Positions 35,681-45,160 are shown, numbered from the stretch's first letter. The stretch: DNA of 64,000 nucleotides from Sinomonas sp. P10A9 (GCF_041022165.1 NZ_CP163302.1:992001-1056000), one strand, 5' to 3'. Numbers and translations are program-made. Notes: generated by a model not told the origin, from the sequence alone.

Positions 35681-36850
35681 ATGACGACTGCACCCGAGAA
35701 GATCGAGGCACCCAAGGGCGGAGTGAAGATCTCCGAGAGCCTCATCGCCACCCTCCCCGGGTCCGCTTACGTCGACGAGGCCGTCTTCCGGGCCGAGCAG
35801 GAGCGGATCTTCGAGCAGATGTGGTTCTGCGCGGTGCGCTCGGCCGACCTCGAAGGGCCCGGCACGTTCAAGACGGTCCAGGTCGGGCGCGAGAGTGTGA
35901 TCGTGAGCCGCAACCGCAAGGGCGAGATCCGGGCATTCTTCAACATCTGTCGCCACCGCGGGGTGAAGCTCTGCATGGAGGACTCGGGCAAGGCCGAGCG
36001 CTCGTTCCAGTGCCCGTACCACGCCTGGACCTACGACCTCGACGGCAAGCTCATCGCGGCGCCGAACCTCACGAAGATGCCGGACATCGACCGTCAGGAG
36101 TACGGTCTGGTCAAGGTCCACATCCGCGAGTACCTCGGGTACGTGTGGCTGTGCCTGGCCGAGGAGCCTCCCTCGTTCGAGGACGAGGTCATGGGCGCGA
36201 TCGAGACGCGCCTCGGCGACGTGCACCGGATCGACGGCTACGACGTGGCGAACCTGAGTCTGGGCCGCCGCATCACGTATGACGTGAAGGCCAACTGGAA
36301 GCTCATCATCGAGAACTTCATGGAGTGCTACCACTGCGCCACCATCCACCCCGAGCTGACCGAGGTGCTCCCGGAGTTCGCCGACGGCCTGGCAGCGCAG
36401 TACTTCGTGGGCCACGGCGCCGAGTTCGGCGACGAGGTCAAGGGCTTCACCATCGACGGCTCCGAGGGCCTGGACGTGATCCCCGGTGTCGCCGAGGACC
36501 AGGACCGCCGCTACTACGCGATCACCATCAAGCCGACCGTGTTCATCAACCTCGTCCCGGACCACGTCATCATCCACCGCATGTTCCCCATGGCCGCGGA
36601 CCGCACGATCGTGGAGTGCGACTGGCTCTACCTCCCCCACGTGGTCGAGAGCGGCAAGGACCTCGACGCCTCGGTGGAGCTGTTCAACCGCGTGAACCTG
36701 CAGGACTTCGACGCGTGCGAGCGCACCCAGCCCGGCATGGCCTCGCGCATCTACGCCAACGGCGGCGTGCTCGTCCCGAGCGAGCACCACATCGGCGAGT
36801 TCCACGATTGGGTGGCGTCCATGGTCGGTGACGTCATCCCGACGAACTGA
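35681..36850 (+). CDS. Rieske oxygenase alpha subunit, probable glycine betaine monooxygenase
   Basis: A 389-aa oxygenase. The Rieske [2Fe-2S] ligands are C90/H92 (CRHRG) and C111/H114 (CPYHAW). The mononuclear iron is held by H218 and H223 in ENFMECYHCATIHPEL and by D342 in the LQDFDACE motif. The residue bridging the two centres is Glu (E215) rather than the Asp of aromatic dioxygenases; I recall this from carnitine monooxygenase CntA, which supports a quaternary-amine substrate. With BetA/BetB upstream in the pathway and dimethylglycine oxidase next door, betaine to dimethylglycine plus formaldehyde is the likely reaction. Naming it an aromatic dioxygenase would be misleading. Confidence 0.85.
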   Translation: MTTAPEKIEAPKGGVKISESLIATLPGSAYVDEAVFRAEQERIFEQMWFCAVRSADLEGPGTFKTVQVGRESVIVSRNRKGEIRAFFNICRHRGVKLCMEDSGKAERSFQCPYHAWTYDLDGKLIAAPNLTKMPDIDRQEYGLVKVHIREYLGYVWLCLAEEPPSFEDEVMGAIETRLGDVHRIDGYDVANLSLGRRITYDVKANWKLIIENFMECYHCATIHPELTEVLPEFADGLAAQYFVGHGAEFGDEVKGFTIDGSEGLDVIPGVAEDQDRRYYAITIKPTVFINLVPDHVIIHRMFPMAADRTIVECDWLYLPHVVESGKDLDASVELFNRVNLQDFDACERTQPGMASRIYANGGVLVPSEHHIGEFHDWVASMVGDVIPTN

Positions 36851-36897
36851 CGCCGCCACGAGAACGACCGAGATCGACCGAGTGAAGGAGTTGCGCC

Positions 36898-37260
36898 ATG
36901 AGTGATGGAATGACGCGCATCTGCCCCCTGTCCCAGCTCGTCCGCGGGGACGCGATGCGCCTGGAGACGCGGCCGCCGATCGCCCTCTTCCACACGGAGG
37001 AGGGGGAACTGTTCGCGATCGACGACACCTGCACGCACCAGGACGCGTCGCTGGCCGACGGGTATGTGGAGGGCTGCGAGGTCGAATGCCCCCTGCACGC
37101 CTCCAAGTTCAACCTGCGGACGGGGACCGTGGATGCCCCGCCGGCGAAGCTGCCGGTCCGCGTCCATGCGGTTGAGGTGCGCGATGGGGACATCTACCTG
37201 AAGGAGTCCGACGAGATTCCGAACCTTCCGCCGGGGATCACAGTTGACGGCCACGTCTGA
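36898..37260 (+). CDS. Rieske-type ferredoxin
   Basis: A 120-aa small electron carrier with one Rieske [2Fe-2S] cluster: DTCTHQDASLADG and VECPLHASKFNL give the CxH and CxxH ligands. This type normally shuttles electrons from a flavoprotein reductase to a Rieske oxygenase, and both partners are encoded immediately upstream. ATG 36898 has AAGGAG. The stop (37260) is followed seven bases later by the MHS transporter start, so the gene is in the middle of the operon. Confidence 0.92.
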   Translation: MSDGMTRICPLSQLVRGDAMRLETRPPIALFHTEEGELFAIDDTCTHQDASLADGYVEGCEVECPLHASKFNLRTGTVDAPPAKLPVRVHAVEVRDGDIYLKESDEIPNLPPGITVDGHV

Positions 37261-37266
37261 GGAGTG

Positions 37267-38958
37267 ATGACAATGAGAGGCAGTCAGACAGAACAGGACA
37301 TCTCCGTGACGAATGTGCCGGGGGCAGGAGCGTGGCAAGGCCGGATCACGTTCCGGAAGCGCCGGCTCCGGTTCGGCGACGTCAACGTCGTCGACCGCGC
37401 CATGCTGCGGCGGGCGGTCGGCGGAGCCGTCGTGGGCAACACCATGGAGTGGTACGACGTCGGTGTGTTCGGCTACCTCATCACCACGATGGGACCGGTC
37501 TTCCTGCCCGAGGCAGACAAAACGGTCCAGACCCTCTTCCTGCTCGGGACGTTCGCCGCGACGTTCGTGGCGCGCCCCTTCGGCGGCGTCTTCTTCGGGT
37601 GGCTGGGCGACAGGATCGGCAGGCAGAGGGTCCTCGCGGCGACGCTCATCATGATGTCCGCGGCGACCTTCGCCCTGGGCCTCCTGCCGGGGTATGCCCA
37701 GATCGGCGTGGGGGCTGCCGTCCTCCTCGTGGTGGTCAAGCTCCTCCAGGGGTTCTCGACCGGCGGCGAATACGCGGGCGCCACGACCTTCGTGAGCGAG
37801 TACGCGGCCGACCGCAGGAGGGGCTACTTCGCGAGCTTCCTGGACATGGGCTCCTACCTCGGCTTCGCCGCCGGTGCGGCCCTCGTCTCGGTCCTCCAGC
37901 TCGTGCTCGGCCAGGCGGCGATGGGAGAGTTCGGCTGGCGGATCCCCTTCCTCGTGGCGGGACCGCTCGGGGCGATCGCCATCTACTTCCGGCTCAGGAT
38001 TGAGGAGAGTCCCACCTTCCAGGCCGCCCTGGACACGCAGGAGCGTGCGGTCAACGAGCGTGCCGCGGCAGACGCTACGGCCCGGAGGGGCCCGTTCGCG
38101 GTGGTCCGCGCCTACTGGCGTCCGATCCTCGTGTCCATGGTCGTCGTCGCCGCAGCCAACACCGTGGGCTATGCCCTGACCTCCTACATGCCCACGTACC
38201 TGACGGAGTCGAAGGGCTACGACGAGGTCCACGGGACCCTCCTGACCATCCCGGTGCTGCTCGTCATGAGCCTGTGCATCCCCCTGGCCGGGCGGCTGTC
38301 GGACAAGATCGGCCGTAGGCCCGTCCTGTGGATCGGCGCCCTCAGCACGGTTATCCTCGCGATCCCCGCGTTCCTCCTCGTGGGCCTCGGCACGGTGCCG
38401 GCGACGCTCGCTGGCCTGGCCTTGGTCGCGTTCCCGGTGACGTTCTACGTGCCGATTCTCGCGTCCACTCTGCCCGCCCAGTTCCCGACCTCCTGCCGGT
38501 ACTTCAGCATGGGGATCGCCTACAACTTCTCCGTGGCGATCTTCGGGGGGACAACGCCCGTCATCGTCGACGGACTCATCCAGGGCACAGGCAACGACAT
38601 GATGCCCGCGTACTACCTCATGGGCACGTCCATCGTGGGTGCGCTCGCGGTCTTCTTCCTGCGGGAGCCCGCGGGGCGGCCGCTGCCGGGTTCGATGCCG
38701 AGCGTTGACACGCCCGCGGAGGCGCGCGCCGTCGTCGAACATCAGGAGGAGGATCCGCGGATCGATCTGGAGCAGATGCCGCTCAGCCGGGTGCCTGTCG
38801 CGGTGGCGCACGACGGCGCGGCGGTGCAACTCCCGCTCGACGACCCGTACGCCCTCGCGGCGGCCGAGGGCGAGGGGATTGACCTGGAGGCCACGGCCCT
38901 CGAGGCCCGGTCCTGCGGTGAGCAGCCGGTCGCAACGGGGCTGCGCCCAGTGGCCTGA
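37267..38958 (+). CDS. MHS-family transporter with long C-terminal tail
   Basis: A 563-aa MFS symporter. Helix 1 signature VGNTMEWYDVGVFGYL, loop GWLGDRIGRQRVL, LLQGFSTGGEYAGATTFVSEYAADRR and RLSDKIGRRPVLW mark it as a ProP/MHS protein, of the kind that takes up betaine, proline or related zwitterions. After the last helix (ALAVFFLREPAGRPLPG) there is a hydrophilic tail of about 90 residues, acidic and without the coiled coil of E. coli ProP. GAGGAG suits ATG 37267; GTG 37264 is possible. It is the last gene of the betaine-oxygenase operon, so betaine or dimethylglycine uptake is likely (inference). Confidence 0.85.
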   Translation: MTMRGSQTEQDISVTNVPGAGAWQGRITFRKRRLRFGDVNVVDRAMLRRAVGGAVVGNTMEWYDVGVFGYLITTMGPVFLPEADKTVQTLFLLGTFAATFVARPFGGVFFGWLGDRIGRQRVLAATLIMMSAATFALGLLPGYAQIGVGAAVLLVVVKLLQGFSTGGEYAGATTFVSEYAADRRRGYFASFLDMGSYLGFAAGAALVSVLQLVLGQAAMGEFGWRIPFLVAGPLGAIAIYFRLRIEESPTFQAALDTQERAVNERAAADATARRGPFAVVRAYWRPILVSMVVVAAANTVGYALTSYMPTYLTESKGYDEVHGTLLTIPVLLVMSLCIPLAGRLSDKIGRRPVLWIGALSTVILAIPAFLLVGLGTVPATLAGLALVAFPVTFYVPILASTLPAQFPTSCRYFSMGIAYNFSVAIFGGTTPVIVDGLIQGTGNDMMPAYYLMGTSIVGALAVFFLREPAGRPLPGSMPSVDTPAEARAVVEHQEEDPRIDLEQMPLSRVPVAVAHDGAAVQLPLDDPYALAAAEGEGIDLEATALEARSCGEQPVATGLRPVA

Positions 38959-38995
38959 GACCCGGCCGCTCGGTCCGTCCACTTGGTCCGGCCGC

Positions 38996-39808
38996 TCAGG
39001 AGCGATCCTGGGCGGCCGGACCTCCCATGAGCTCGGTGATCTCCGCGCCAGCGGCGACGATTGCCTTGATCAACCCGGGGTCCTTCTCGGGATCGAAGCG
39101 GAACGCCGGGCCCGAGATGCTCACCGAGCCGATCACGTCCCCGGTATGGCCGAACACGGGCGCGGCGATTGCGTTGAGGCCGTCTTCGAGTTCCCCGCGG
39201 GTCGCGGCGTAGCCCAACCGCACAATCTCCGGGAGTTCGGCCTCGAGCCGGTCCCTCGTGAGCGTGTGCGAGGTGAGCGGCTCGGGCGGCGCCTCGCGCA
39301 GCGCCTGGTCCCGTTGGGCTGGCGGCATGTAGGCGAGGAAGACCTTCCCGCTCGAGGTCGCGTGCAGAGGCGTGAGGTTCCCAATCCAGTCGAAGCTCGC
39401 GACGTTCGCCGCGCCCATCGCCTGGTCGACGTTCACGGCGAAGGACGACCGGAGCACCGCGAGATTGACGGTCTCGCCGAACTGCTGCGCGAGGTCTTCG
39501 AGGACCGGCCGCGCGGTGTGGACGAGGCTGAGGCGCCGCGGGATCGAGCTCGCGATGCGCAGCAGCCCGACTCCGAGCTGGTATCTGCCCCGCCGTGAGC
39601 TCTGCTGCACGAAGCCGTGGGTCTCGAGGGCGGCGAGAATGCGTGACGCCGTCGACTTGTGCACGCCCATGCGCTCGGCCATGTCGCCGACGGCCGCGCT
39701 GCCCTCTTCTGCGAGGACCTCGAGCGCCTGCACAACGCGCTCGACCGAATGAACACCGTTGGCTGAACGTCCCCCGTCGGGATCCTCCGGATCCGATGAC
39801 TTGCTCAT
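38996..39808 (-). CDS. IclR-family regulator, third type
   Basis: A 270-aa IclR protein with winged helix VERVVQALEVLAEEGSAAVGDMAERMGVHKSTASRILAALE and effector domain (LHATSSGKVFLAYMPPAQRD, YAATRGELEDGLNAIAAPVFGHTGDV). It is clearly diverged from the two near-identical IclR copies at 20818 and 23257, so it may sense a different ligand. It converges on the betaine-oxygenase operon (38 bp between stops) and has the 21-bp repeat arrays and a terminator upstream of its start. Confidence 0.88.
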   Translation of the reverse strand: MSKSSDPEDPDGGRSANGVHSVERVVQALEVLAEEGSAAVGDMAERMGVHKSTASRILAALETHGFVQQSSRRGRYQLGVGLLRIASSIPRRLSLVHTARPVLEDLAQQFGETVNLAVLRSSFAVNVDQAMGAANVASFDWIGNLTPLHATSSGKVFLAYMPPAQRDQALREAPPEPLTSHTLTRDRLEAELPEIVRLGYAATRGELEDGLNAIAAPVFGHTGDVIGSVSISGPAFRFDPEKDPGLIKAIVAAGAEITELMGGPAAQDRS

Positions 39809-39889
39809 GGGCCGATTGTGCCAGAGAACACCGGCACCCTCGGGAGGCAAGGAAGGAACGATGCCCCGCTCGCCAGGCAAGCTGCGTGC

Positions 39890-40028
39890 CGAAGTCACCC
39901 CAGGTGGACGCCAAGTCACCCCGTGCGGGCGCGAAGTCACCCCCGGGGAACGCGAAGTCACCCCGTGTAGGCGCGAGGTCACCCCGTGGGAACAGCGAGG
40001 TCACCCCGTGTGGGCTTGAGATCACCCC
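39890..40028. repeat. 21-bp-period repeat array A (seven units)
   Basis: Seven copies of the core CGAAGTCACCCC (variants CCAAGTC, CGAGGTC, TGAGATC) begin at 39890, 39911, 39932, 39953, 39974, 39996 and 40017: six steps of 21, 21, 21, 21, 22 and 21 bp. The roughly nine bases between cores vary. The array lies just upstream of the third IclR gene and is inverted relative to array B on the other side of the terminator. Confidence 0.9.
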
Positions 40029-40075
40029 TCCGGGAGTTTGAAGATCAGGTAAACAGCGTGCTGCTGTGTCAACGC

Positions 40076-40123
40076 ACGACGACGGCCGGTGCCTTCCGCA
40101 GGGAAAGCACCGGCCGTCGTCGT
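40076..40123 (-). terminator. Strong hairpin between the two repeat arrays
   Basis: A perfect 17-bp stem, 40076-40092 with 40107-40123, extended inward by CTTCC/GGAAA-type pairing. It lies 120 bp past the stop of the metallo-beta-lactamase gene on the minus strand and is flanked on both sides by inverted repeat arrays. Confidence 0.8.
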
Positions 40124-40164
40124 CACCCACGAGGTTCTATCCGGATCGCATGTCTCGTCCGTAC

Positions 40165-40239
40165 GGGGTGACCTCCGGGTCGTACGGGGTGACTTCGCGC
40201 CTACACGGGGTGACCTCGCGTCCACACGGGGTGACTTCG
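40165..40239. repeat. 21-bp-period repeat array B (four units)
   Basis: Four copies of the core GGGGTGACYTCG begin at 40165, 40186, 40207 and 40228, exactly 21 bp apart, in the orientation opposite to array A. The array abuts the stop of the metallo-beta-lactamase gene (40245). The whole gap 39809-40244 contains only arrays A and B, the hairpin and the IclR promoter. Confidence 0.9.
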
Positions 40240-40244
40240 GCCTG

Positions 40245-40886
40245 TCAGTGGCCGCGCGCGATCCATTCCTGCAGGTGCGGCGCCTCGGCGCCGACGGTCG
40301 TCGAGTCGCCGTGGCCCGTGTTGACCTCAGTGTCCCCGGGGAGCGTGAGCAGCCGGGTCCGGATGGACTCGATGATCGTGGGGAAATCCGAGTAGGACCG
40401 TCCGGTCGCCCCGGGACCACCCTGGAACAGGGTGTCCCCGGTGAACACGGTCCCCAGGCTCTCGGCCCGGAAGCACACGGACCCGGGGGAGTGGCCCGGC
40501 GTGTGTATGGCCACCAGCTCCGAGCCCGCGACCGAGAAGACCTCCCCGTCCGCAATCTCCGCGTCCGGCGCGGTGCCCGGATACACCGCGTCCCACAGCA
40601 TGAGGTCGGCCGGGTGGAGGAGCACCGGCGCGCCTACCTTGTCCGCGAACTCTCTGGCGTGGCGGATGTGGTCGTCGTGGCCGTGAGTGAGGAGCACCGC
40701 GGTTACGGTGCGGTCGCCGACTGCGTCGGCGACAGCGCCGGCGTCGTGCGCGGGGTCGATCACGATCGCCTCCGCGTCGTCGCCCACGATCCAGACGTTG
40801 TTGTCCACGTCCCACGTGCCGCCGTCGAGGGAGAACGTGCCGGACGTGACGAGGCGCTCGATCCTGGCCCTGCCTTCGGCGCCCAT
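40245..40886 (-). CDS. Metallo-beta-lactamase fold hydrolase, probable formaldehyde-pathway partner of MscR
   Basis: A 213-aa glyoxalase II-like hydrolase. The metal motif THGHDDH is at 67-73, with further ligands in HTPGHSPGSVCF, FTGDTLFQGG and VNTGHGDST. Its ATG shares a base with the mscR stop (TGATG), so the two proteins are made in a fixed ratio. A similar pairing occurs in Mycobacterium tuberculosis (Rv2259-Rv2260, from memory). By analogy with glyoxalase II it may hydrolyse S-formylmycothiol or another mycothiol thioester; that is inference. The hairpin and arrays follow its stop. Confidence 0.85.
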   Translation of the reverse strand: MGAEGRARIERLVTSGTFSLDGGTWDVDNNVWIVGDDAEAIVIDPAHDAGAVADAVGDRTVTAVLLTHGHDDHIRHAREFADKVGAPVLLHPADLMLWDAVYPGTAPDAEIADGEVFSVAGSELVAIHTPGHSPGSVCFRAESLGTVFTGDTLFQGGPGATGRSYSDFPTIIESIRTRLLTLPGDTEVNTGHGDSTTVGAEAPHLQEWIARGH

Positions 40887-41995
40887 CAGATCTCCACCAC
40901 GGAGCGCAGGACAGTGCCAGAGTGCATCTTCTCGAAGGCCGCCTCGACGTCGCCGAGGCCGATGCGCTCGGTCACGAACGCATCCAGCGGGAGGCGTCCG
41001 AGCTTGAACTGCTCGACGAGCATCGGGAAGTCGCGGCTCGGGAGGCAGTCGCCGTACCACGAGGACTTGAGCGAGCCGCCGCGGCCGAACACATCCAGGA
41101 GCGGCAGGTCGAGCGTCATCTCGGGCGTCGGGACGCCTACGAGGACCACACGGCCGGCCAGGTCGCGCGCGTAGAAGGCCTGCTTGTACGTCTCGGGGCG
41201 GCCGACGGCGTCGATGACCACGTCCGCGCCGAAGCCGCCCGTGAGGTCGCGGATCGCCTCGACAGGGTCCGTCTCACGCGAGACGACGCCGTGAGTCGCG
41301 CCGAGGCTCTTGGCGAGCTCCACCTTGGCGGGATCGAGGTCCACGGCGATGATTGTCGTCGCGCCCGCGAGCTTCGCGCCCGCGATCGCCGCGATGCCCA
41401 CGCCGCCGCAGCCGATCACGGCCACGGACTCCCCGCGCTTGACCTCGCCGGTGTTGATGGTGGCGCCGATGCCGGCCATGATCCCGCAGCCGAGCAGGCC
41501 GACCGCGGCGGGATCGACGTCGTCGTCGATCTTGGTGCACTGTCCGGCCGCGACGAGGGTCTTCTCGGCGAAGGAGCCGATGCCGAGCGCCGCGGTCAGC
41601 GGGGTGCCGTCGGCGAGGGTCATCTTCTGGGTCGCGTTGTGCGTGGCGAAGCAGTACTGCGGCTGGCCCTTTGCGCAGGCCCGGCATTGCCCGCACACCG
41701 CGCGCCAGTTCAGAATCACACGGTCGCCGGGCTTGAGGTCCGTCACGTCCGGGCCGACCGAGCTGACCACCGCGGTGGACTCGTGGCCGAGGAGGTAGGG
41801 GTAGTCGTTGCCGATCCCGCCGAGCTTGTAGTGCAGGTCCGTGTGGCAGACGCCGCACGTGAGGACGTCAACCAGCGCCTCGCCTGGGCCGGGGTCCGGG
41901 ACCAGGATCGTCTCGACGGTCGCCGGCGCGTTCTTCTCGCGCACGACGACGGCCCTCACCTCGTGCATGTTCGTTCCGCGGGGTGCGTTGGTCAT
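40886..41995 (-). CDS. mscR: S-(hydroxymethyl)mycothiol dehydrogenase (mycothiol-dependent formaldehyde dehydrogenase)
   Basis: A 369-aa zinc alcohol dehydrogenase that oxidises the formaldehyde-mycothiol adduct and can also reduce S-nitrosomycothiol. Catalytic zinc ligands are in [12 protein letters not shown] and GHESTAVV, the structural zinc cysteines in [15 protein letters not shown], and the NAD site in [21 protein letters not shown]. The [10 protein letters not shown] and [15 protein letters not shown] segments are characteristic of the MscR/AdhE group. Here it would remove formaldehyde released by betaine, dimethylglycine and sarcosine demethylation. It is divergent from betA; TGATATATCA lies 149 bp upstream. 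Confidence 0.92.
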   Translation of the reverse strand: MTNAPRGTNMHEVRAVVVREKNAPATVETILVPDPGPGEALVDVLTCGVCHTDLHYKLGGIGNDYPYLLGHESTAVVSSVGPDVTDLKPGDRVILNWRAVCGQCRACAKGQPQYCFATHNATQKMTLADGTPLTAALGIGSFAEKTLVAAGQCTKIDDDVDPAAVGLLGCGIMAGIGATINTGEVKRGESVAVIGCGGVGIAAIAGAKLAGATTIIAVDLDPAKVELAKSLGATHGVVSRETDPVEAIRDLTGGFGADVVIDAVGRPETYKQAFYARDLAGRVVLVGVPTPEMTLDLPLLDVFGRGGSLKSSWYGDCLPSRDFPMLVEQFKLGRLPLDAFVTERIGLGDVEAAFEKMHSGTVLRSVVEI

Positions 41996-42143
41996 GGAAA
42001 TCCTCCTGTGGTGTTCAAACGTGGGCCGTGCCCATCATGACCAGCGCCGCTCTCGCGTGTCCACGTGGCCCGCGGCATGAGACGCCGGCACCCCGACATG
42101 GTCGTATGGCCGGCCCTAGGACCGGTCAGCGCTGGTATAGATC

Positions 42144-42153
42144 TGATATATCA
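42144..42153. promoter_or_regulatory. Perfect TGATATATCA operator between mscR and betA
   Basis: TGATATATCA is a perfect 10-bp palindrome. It lies on the mscR side of a 382-bp divergent intergenic region (41996-42377) which otherwise holds the choline promoter module and no gene. Confidence 0.65.
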
Positions 42154-42246
42154 CCACAGCCTACGGGCGGAAGTGCGGGCGGTCAATGGGCATCGCCTGC
42201 ATCACGTTTCGATCTCGTGAAATTCTTCCGGGCGCCCAGAAAGGTG

Positions 42247-42311
42247 CTTGACAGCCGTCTGTGACGTGACTCACTGTTGTGCATGCCGAATCACGTTGCA
42301 GCTTGTGCAAT
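42247..42311 (+). promoter_or_regulatory. Promoter module of the choline operon
   Basis: CTTGAC at 42247-42252, palindrome GTGACTCAC at 42266-42274, CACTGTTGTG, and operator GTTGCA GCTTG TGCAAT at 42295-42311. Order and spacing match the module at 34323-34386; the two palindromes are separated by the same 20 bp in both. Confidence 0.65.
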
Positions 42312-42377
42312 TCACCGCGGTGTCTCGGACTCTGGGGGAAGGTCCGAGGCTCACTCTCTAAGGAGCAGCACGCATTC

Positions 42378-44054
42378 ATGACAGCCAAGCACTTCGACTA
42401 CATCATCGTCGGCGGCGGCAGCGCCGGCTCTGTCCTGGCCGACCGGTTGAGCGCGGGAGGGGACCGCACGGTGCTCGTCCTCGAGGCCGGCCGAAGCGAC
42501 TACCCGTGGGACCTGTTCATCCAGATGCCCGCCGCACTCACGTTCCCGAGCGGGAACCCGCTCTATGACTGGCGCTATGAGTCTGATCCCGAGCCGTTTA
42601 TGCGGGGTCGGCGGGTGGCGCATGCGCGCGGCAAGGTCCTGGGAGGCTCGAGCTCGATCAACGGCATGATCTTCCAGCGGGGCAACCCTCTGGACTACGA
42701 GCGATGGGGCGCAGACTCCGGCATGGAGTCATGGGACTTCGCCCACTGCCTGCCCTACTTCAAGCGCATGGAGAACTGCCTCGCGGCCGCTCCCGAGGAT
42801 CCATACCGAGGCCACGACGGTCCCCTCATCCTCGAGCGCGGCCCCGCCACGAACCCGCTGTTCCAGGCCTTCTTCGATGCGGCCGTGGAGGCCGGCTACC
42901 CGCGTACCGACGACGTCAACGGCTTCAGGCAGGAGGGATTCGGCCCGTTCGATCGCAACGTGCACAAGGGCGAGCGCTACTCGGCGTCGCGCGGATATCT
43001 CCGGCCGGCCCGCACGCGGCCGAACGTGACGGTTCGGACCCTCTCGTTCGTCACCGGGATCGAGTTCCGGGGAACGCGCGCAAGCGGCGTCACCTACCGC
43101 CGGGGCGGGCAGAACCACACGGTGAGCGGTGGCGAGGTCATCCTGTGCGGGGGCGCCTTCAACACGCCACAGCTGCTCCAACTCGCGGGCATCGGCGAAC
43201 CGGAGCACCTCCGCTCCGTCGGTGTCACGCCCCGGGTCGGGCTTCCGGGCGTCGGGGAGAACCTCCAGGACCACCTCGAGGTCTACATCCAGCACGCATG
43301 CCTCGCTCCCGTGTCGCAACAGCCATCCCTCGACCTGTGGCGCATGCCCTTCATCGGCCTCGAGTGGCTCCTCGGCCGAAAGGGCCCCGCGGCCACGAAC
43401 CACTTCGAGGGAGGCGGCTTTGCCCGGTCGAACAGCGACGTGGCCTACCCGAACCTCATGTACCACTTCCTTCCCGTGGCGGTGCGGTACGACGGCAAGA
43501 AGGCCGACGTCGAGCACGGCTACCAGGTCCATGTCGGGCCCATGTACTCCGACGCGCGCGGGCGGCTGAGGATACGCTCTGCCGACGCCTCGGGGCGCCC
43601 ATCGATCCTCTTCAACTACCTCTCGACCGAGCAGGACCGGCGCGAGTGGATCGAAGCGATCCGCGTCTCCCGAGAGATCCTCCGGCAGCCGGCCATGGCG
43701 CCGTTCAACGGCGGCGAGATCTCGCCCGGGCTTGCCGTCAGCACGGACGAGGAGATCCTCGACTGGGTCGCCCGGGACGCGGAGACCGCACTCCATCCGT
43801 CCTGCACGGCGAAGATGGGCCCGGACTCGGACCCCATGGCCGTCGTCGACCCGCTCACCATGAAGGTCCACGGCACGGAGGGGCTGCGCGTCGTGGACGC
43901 GTCGGCCATGCCCTACGTGACGAACGGCAACATCTTCGCACCGGTCATGATGCTCGCCGAGAAGGCCGCCGACCTCATCCTCGGCCGGGCGCTCCCGGCC
44001 GAATCCGAGCCCTACCACCGACACGCCGTGAGCCAGACCGAGGAGGCAGCATGA
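42378..44054 (+). CDS. betA: Choline dehydrogenase (GMC flavoprotein)
   Basis: A 558-aa glucose-methanol-choline oxidoreductase that oxidises choline toward betaine aldehyde. The FAD site is [19 protein letters not shown] at the N-terminus; GMC signature 1 is [19 protein letters not shown], signature 2 [16 protein letters not shown], and the catalytic His/Asn pair is in [11 protein letters not shown] and [20 protein letters not shown]. Substrate is inferred from context, since betB and a ProVWX-type system follow in the operon. ATG 42378 has AAGGAG. The stop overlaps the proV ATG (ATGA). Confidence 0.92.
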   Translation: MTAKHFDYIIVGGGSAGSVLADRLSAGGDRTVLVLEAGRSDYPWDLFIQMPAALTFPSGNPLYDWRYESDPEPFMRGRRVAHARGKVLGGSSSINGMIFQRGNPLDYERWGADSGMESWDFAHCLPYFKRMENCLAAAPEDPYRGHDGPLILERGPATNPLFQAFFDAAVEAGYPRTDDVNGFRQEGFGPFDRNVHKGERYSASRGYLRPARTRPNVTVRTLSFVTGIEFRGTRASGVTYRRGGQNHTVSGGEVILCGGAFNTPQLLQLAGIGEPEHLRSVGVTPRVGLPGVGENLQDHLEVYIQHACLAPVSQQPSLDLWRMPFIGLEWLLGRKGPAATNHFEGGGFARSNSDVAYPNLMYHFLPVAVRYDGKKADVEHGYQVHVGPMYSDARGRLRIRSADASGRPSILFNYLSTEQDRREWIEAIRVSREILRQPAMAPFNGGEISPGLAVSTDEEILDWVARDAETALHPSCTAKMGPDSDPMAVVDPLTMKVHGTEGLRVVDASAMPYVTNGNIFAPVMMLAEKAADLILGRALPAESEPYHRHAVSQTEEAA

Positions 44055-45160
44055 GCGCCAGTGTCCTAGAACCCAGTACCGCCCGTCACGCGGCCGCCAG
44101 CGGCCCTTCGGAACCAGCCCTCAAGGTCGAGGGCCTCTGGAAGATCTTCGGGGCGAAGGCGGACAAGATCATCGGCACGCCCGACGAGCACCTCACGCGC
44201 AAGGAGCTCCAGTCCAAGACCGGGTGCCTCGCGGCCGTCAAGGACGTCTCCTTCGAGGTGGCCCCCGGCGAGGTCTTCGTCGTCATGGGCCTCTCTGGAT
44301 CGGGCAAGTCGACGCTCGTGCGCCTGCTGACACGGCTCATCGAGCCGACGGCGGGTCGCGTCACGATCGACGGCGAGGACGTCACCTGCGCGAGCAAGGC
44401 GAAGCTGCGCGAGATGCGCCGCAGCCACATGGCCATGGTCTTCCAGCAGTTCGGCCTCCTCCCACACCGCAAGGTCATCGACAACATCGCCTACGGCCTC
44501 GAGGTCCGGGGCGAAGGCAAGGCCAAACGCCTCGCCCGCGCCCAGGAGATGGTCGATCTCGTCGGCCTGTCCGGCTATGAGAACTCGTTCCCCGACCAGC
44601 TCTCCGGCGGCATGCAGCAGCGCGTCGGCCTGGCCCGGGCCCTCGCGGTCGACCCCCAGGTCCTGCTGTTCGACGAGCCCTTCTCCGCGCTCGACCCTCT
44701 CATCCGGCGGGACATGCAGAACGAGGTGTGCCGCCTTCACGAGGAGGTCGGGAAGACGATGGTCTTCATCACCCACGACCTCCAGGAAGCGCTCAAGCTG
44801 GGCGACCGCATCCTCATCATGCGTGACGGCGAGGTCGTCCAGATCGGCACCCCAGCCGAGGTTGTGGCGAACCCGGCCGACGACTATGTGCGCGATTTCG
44901 TCTCTGACGTCCCGCGCTCGCACGTGCTCACGCTCCGCTACGTGGTCCGGGCCCCCCGCGCGGGGGAGTCCCTCGACGGGCCGGCCATGCGCGCGGACTG
45001 CGTGGTGCGCGACGCAGCGCGCCAGGTCCTGGAGTCGTCGCTCCCGGTCCGCGTCTACGAGGGCGAGCGGTTCCTCGGCGTGGTCGACGACGAGGACATC
45101 CTCCGCGTCGTCGTCGCCGAAGAGGCGTCCCCCGCAGTGGGCAACGGTGGTGCGGCATGA
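44051..45160 (+). CDS. proV: Glycine betaine/choline ABC transporter ATPase (ProV type)
   Basis: A 369-aa ATPase of the osmoprotectant ABC family. Walker A is GLSGSGKST at 80-88, the signature [16 protein letters not shown], Walker [14 protein letters not shown] and the switch His in FITHDLQE. The N-terminal region [12 protein letters not shown] and the [23 protein letters not shown] loop are ProV-specific. The C-terminal about 90 residues resemble a CBS region but are short and degenerate. Because it is encoded between betA and betB rather than with osmotic genes, it probably imports choline or betaine for catabolism. Confidence 0.92.
   Translation: MSASVLEPSTARHAAASGPSEPALKVEGLWKIFGAKADKIIGTPDEHLTRKELQSKTGCLAAVKDVSFEVAPGEVFVVMGLSGSGKSTLVRLLTRLIEPTAGRVTIDGEDVTCASKAKLREMRRSHMAMVFQQFGLLPHRKVIDNIAYGLEVRGEGKAKRLARAQEMVDLVGLSGYENSFPDQLSGGMQQRVGLARALAVDPQVLLFDEPFSALDPLIRRDMQNEVCRLHEEVGKTMVFITHDLQEALKLGDRILIMRDGEVVQIGTPAEVVANPADDYVRDFVSDVPRSHVLTLRYVVRAPRAGESLDGPAMRADCVVRDAARQVLESSLPVRVYEGERFLGVVDDEDILRVVVAEEASPAVGNGGAA

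Noticed and set aside
35681-36850. Aromatic ring-hydroxylating dioxygenase
   Set aside because: No beta subunit or ring-cleavage genes are nearby, the bridging residue is Glu instead of Asp, and the neighbours are betaine genes.
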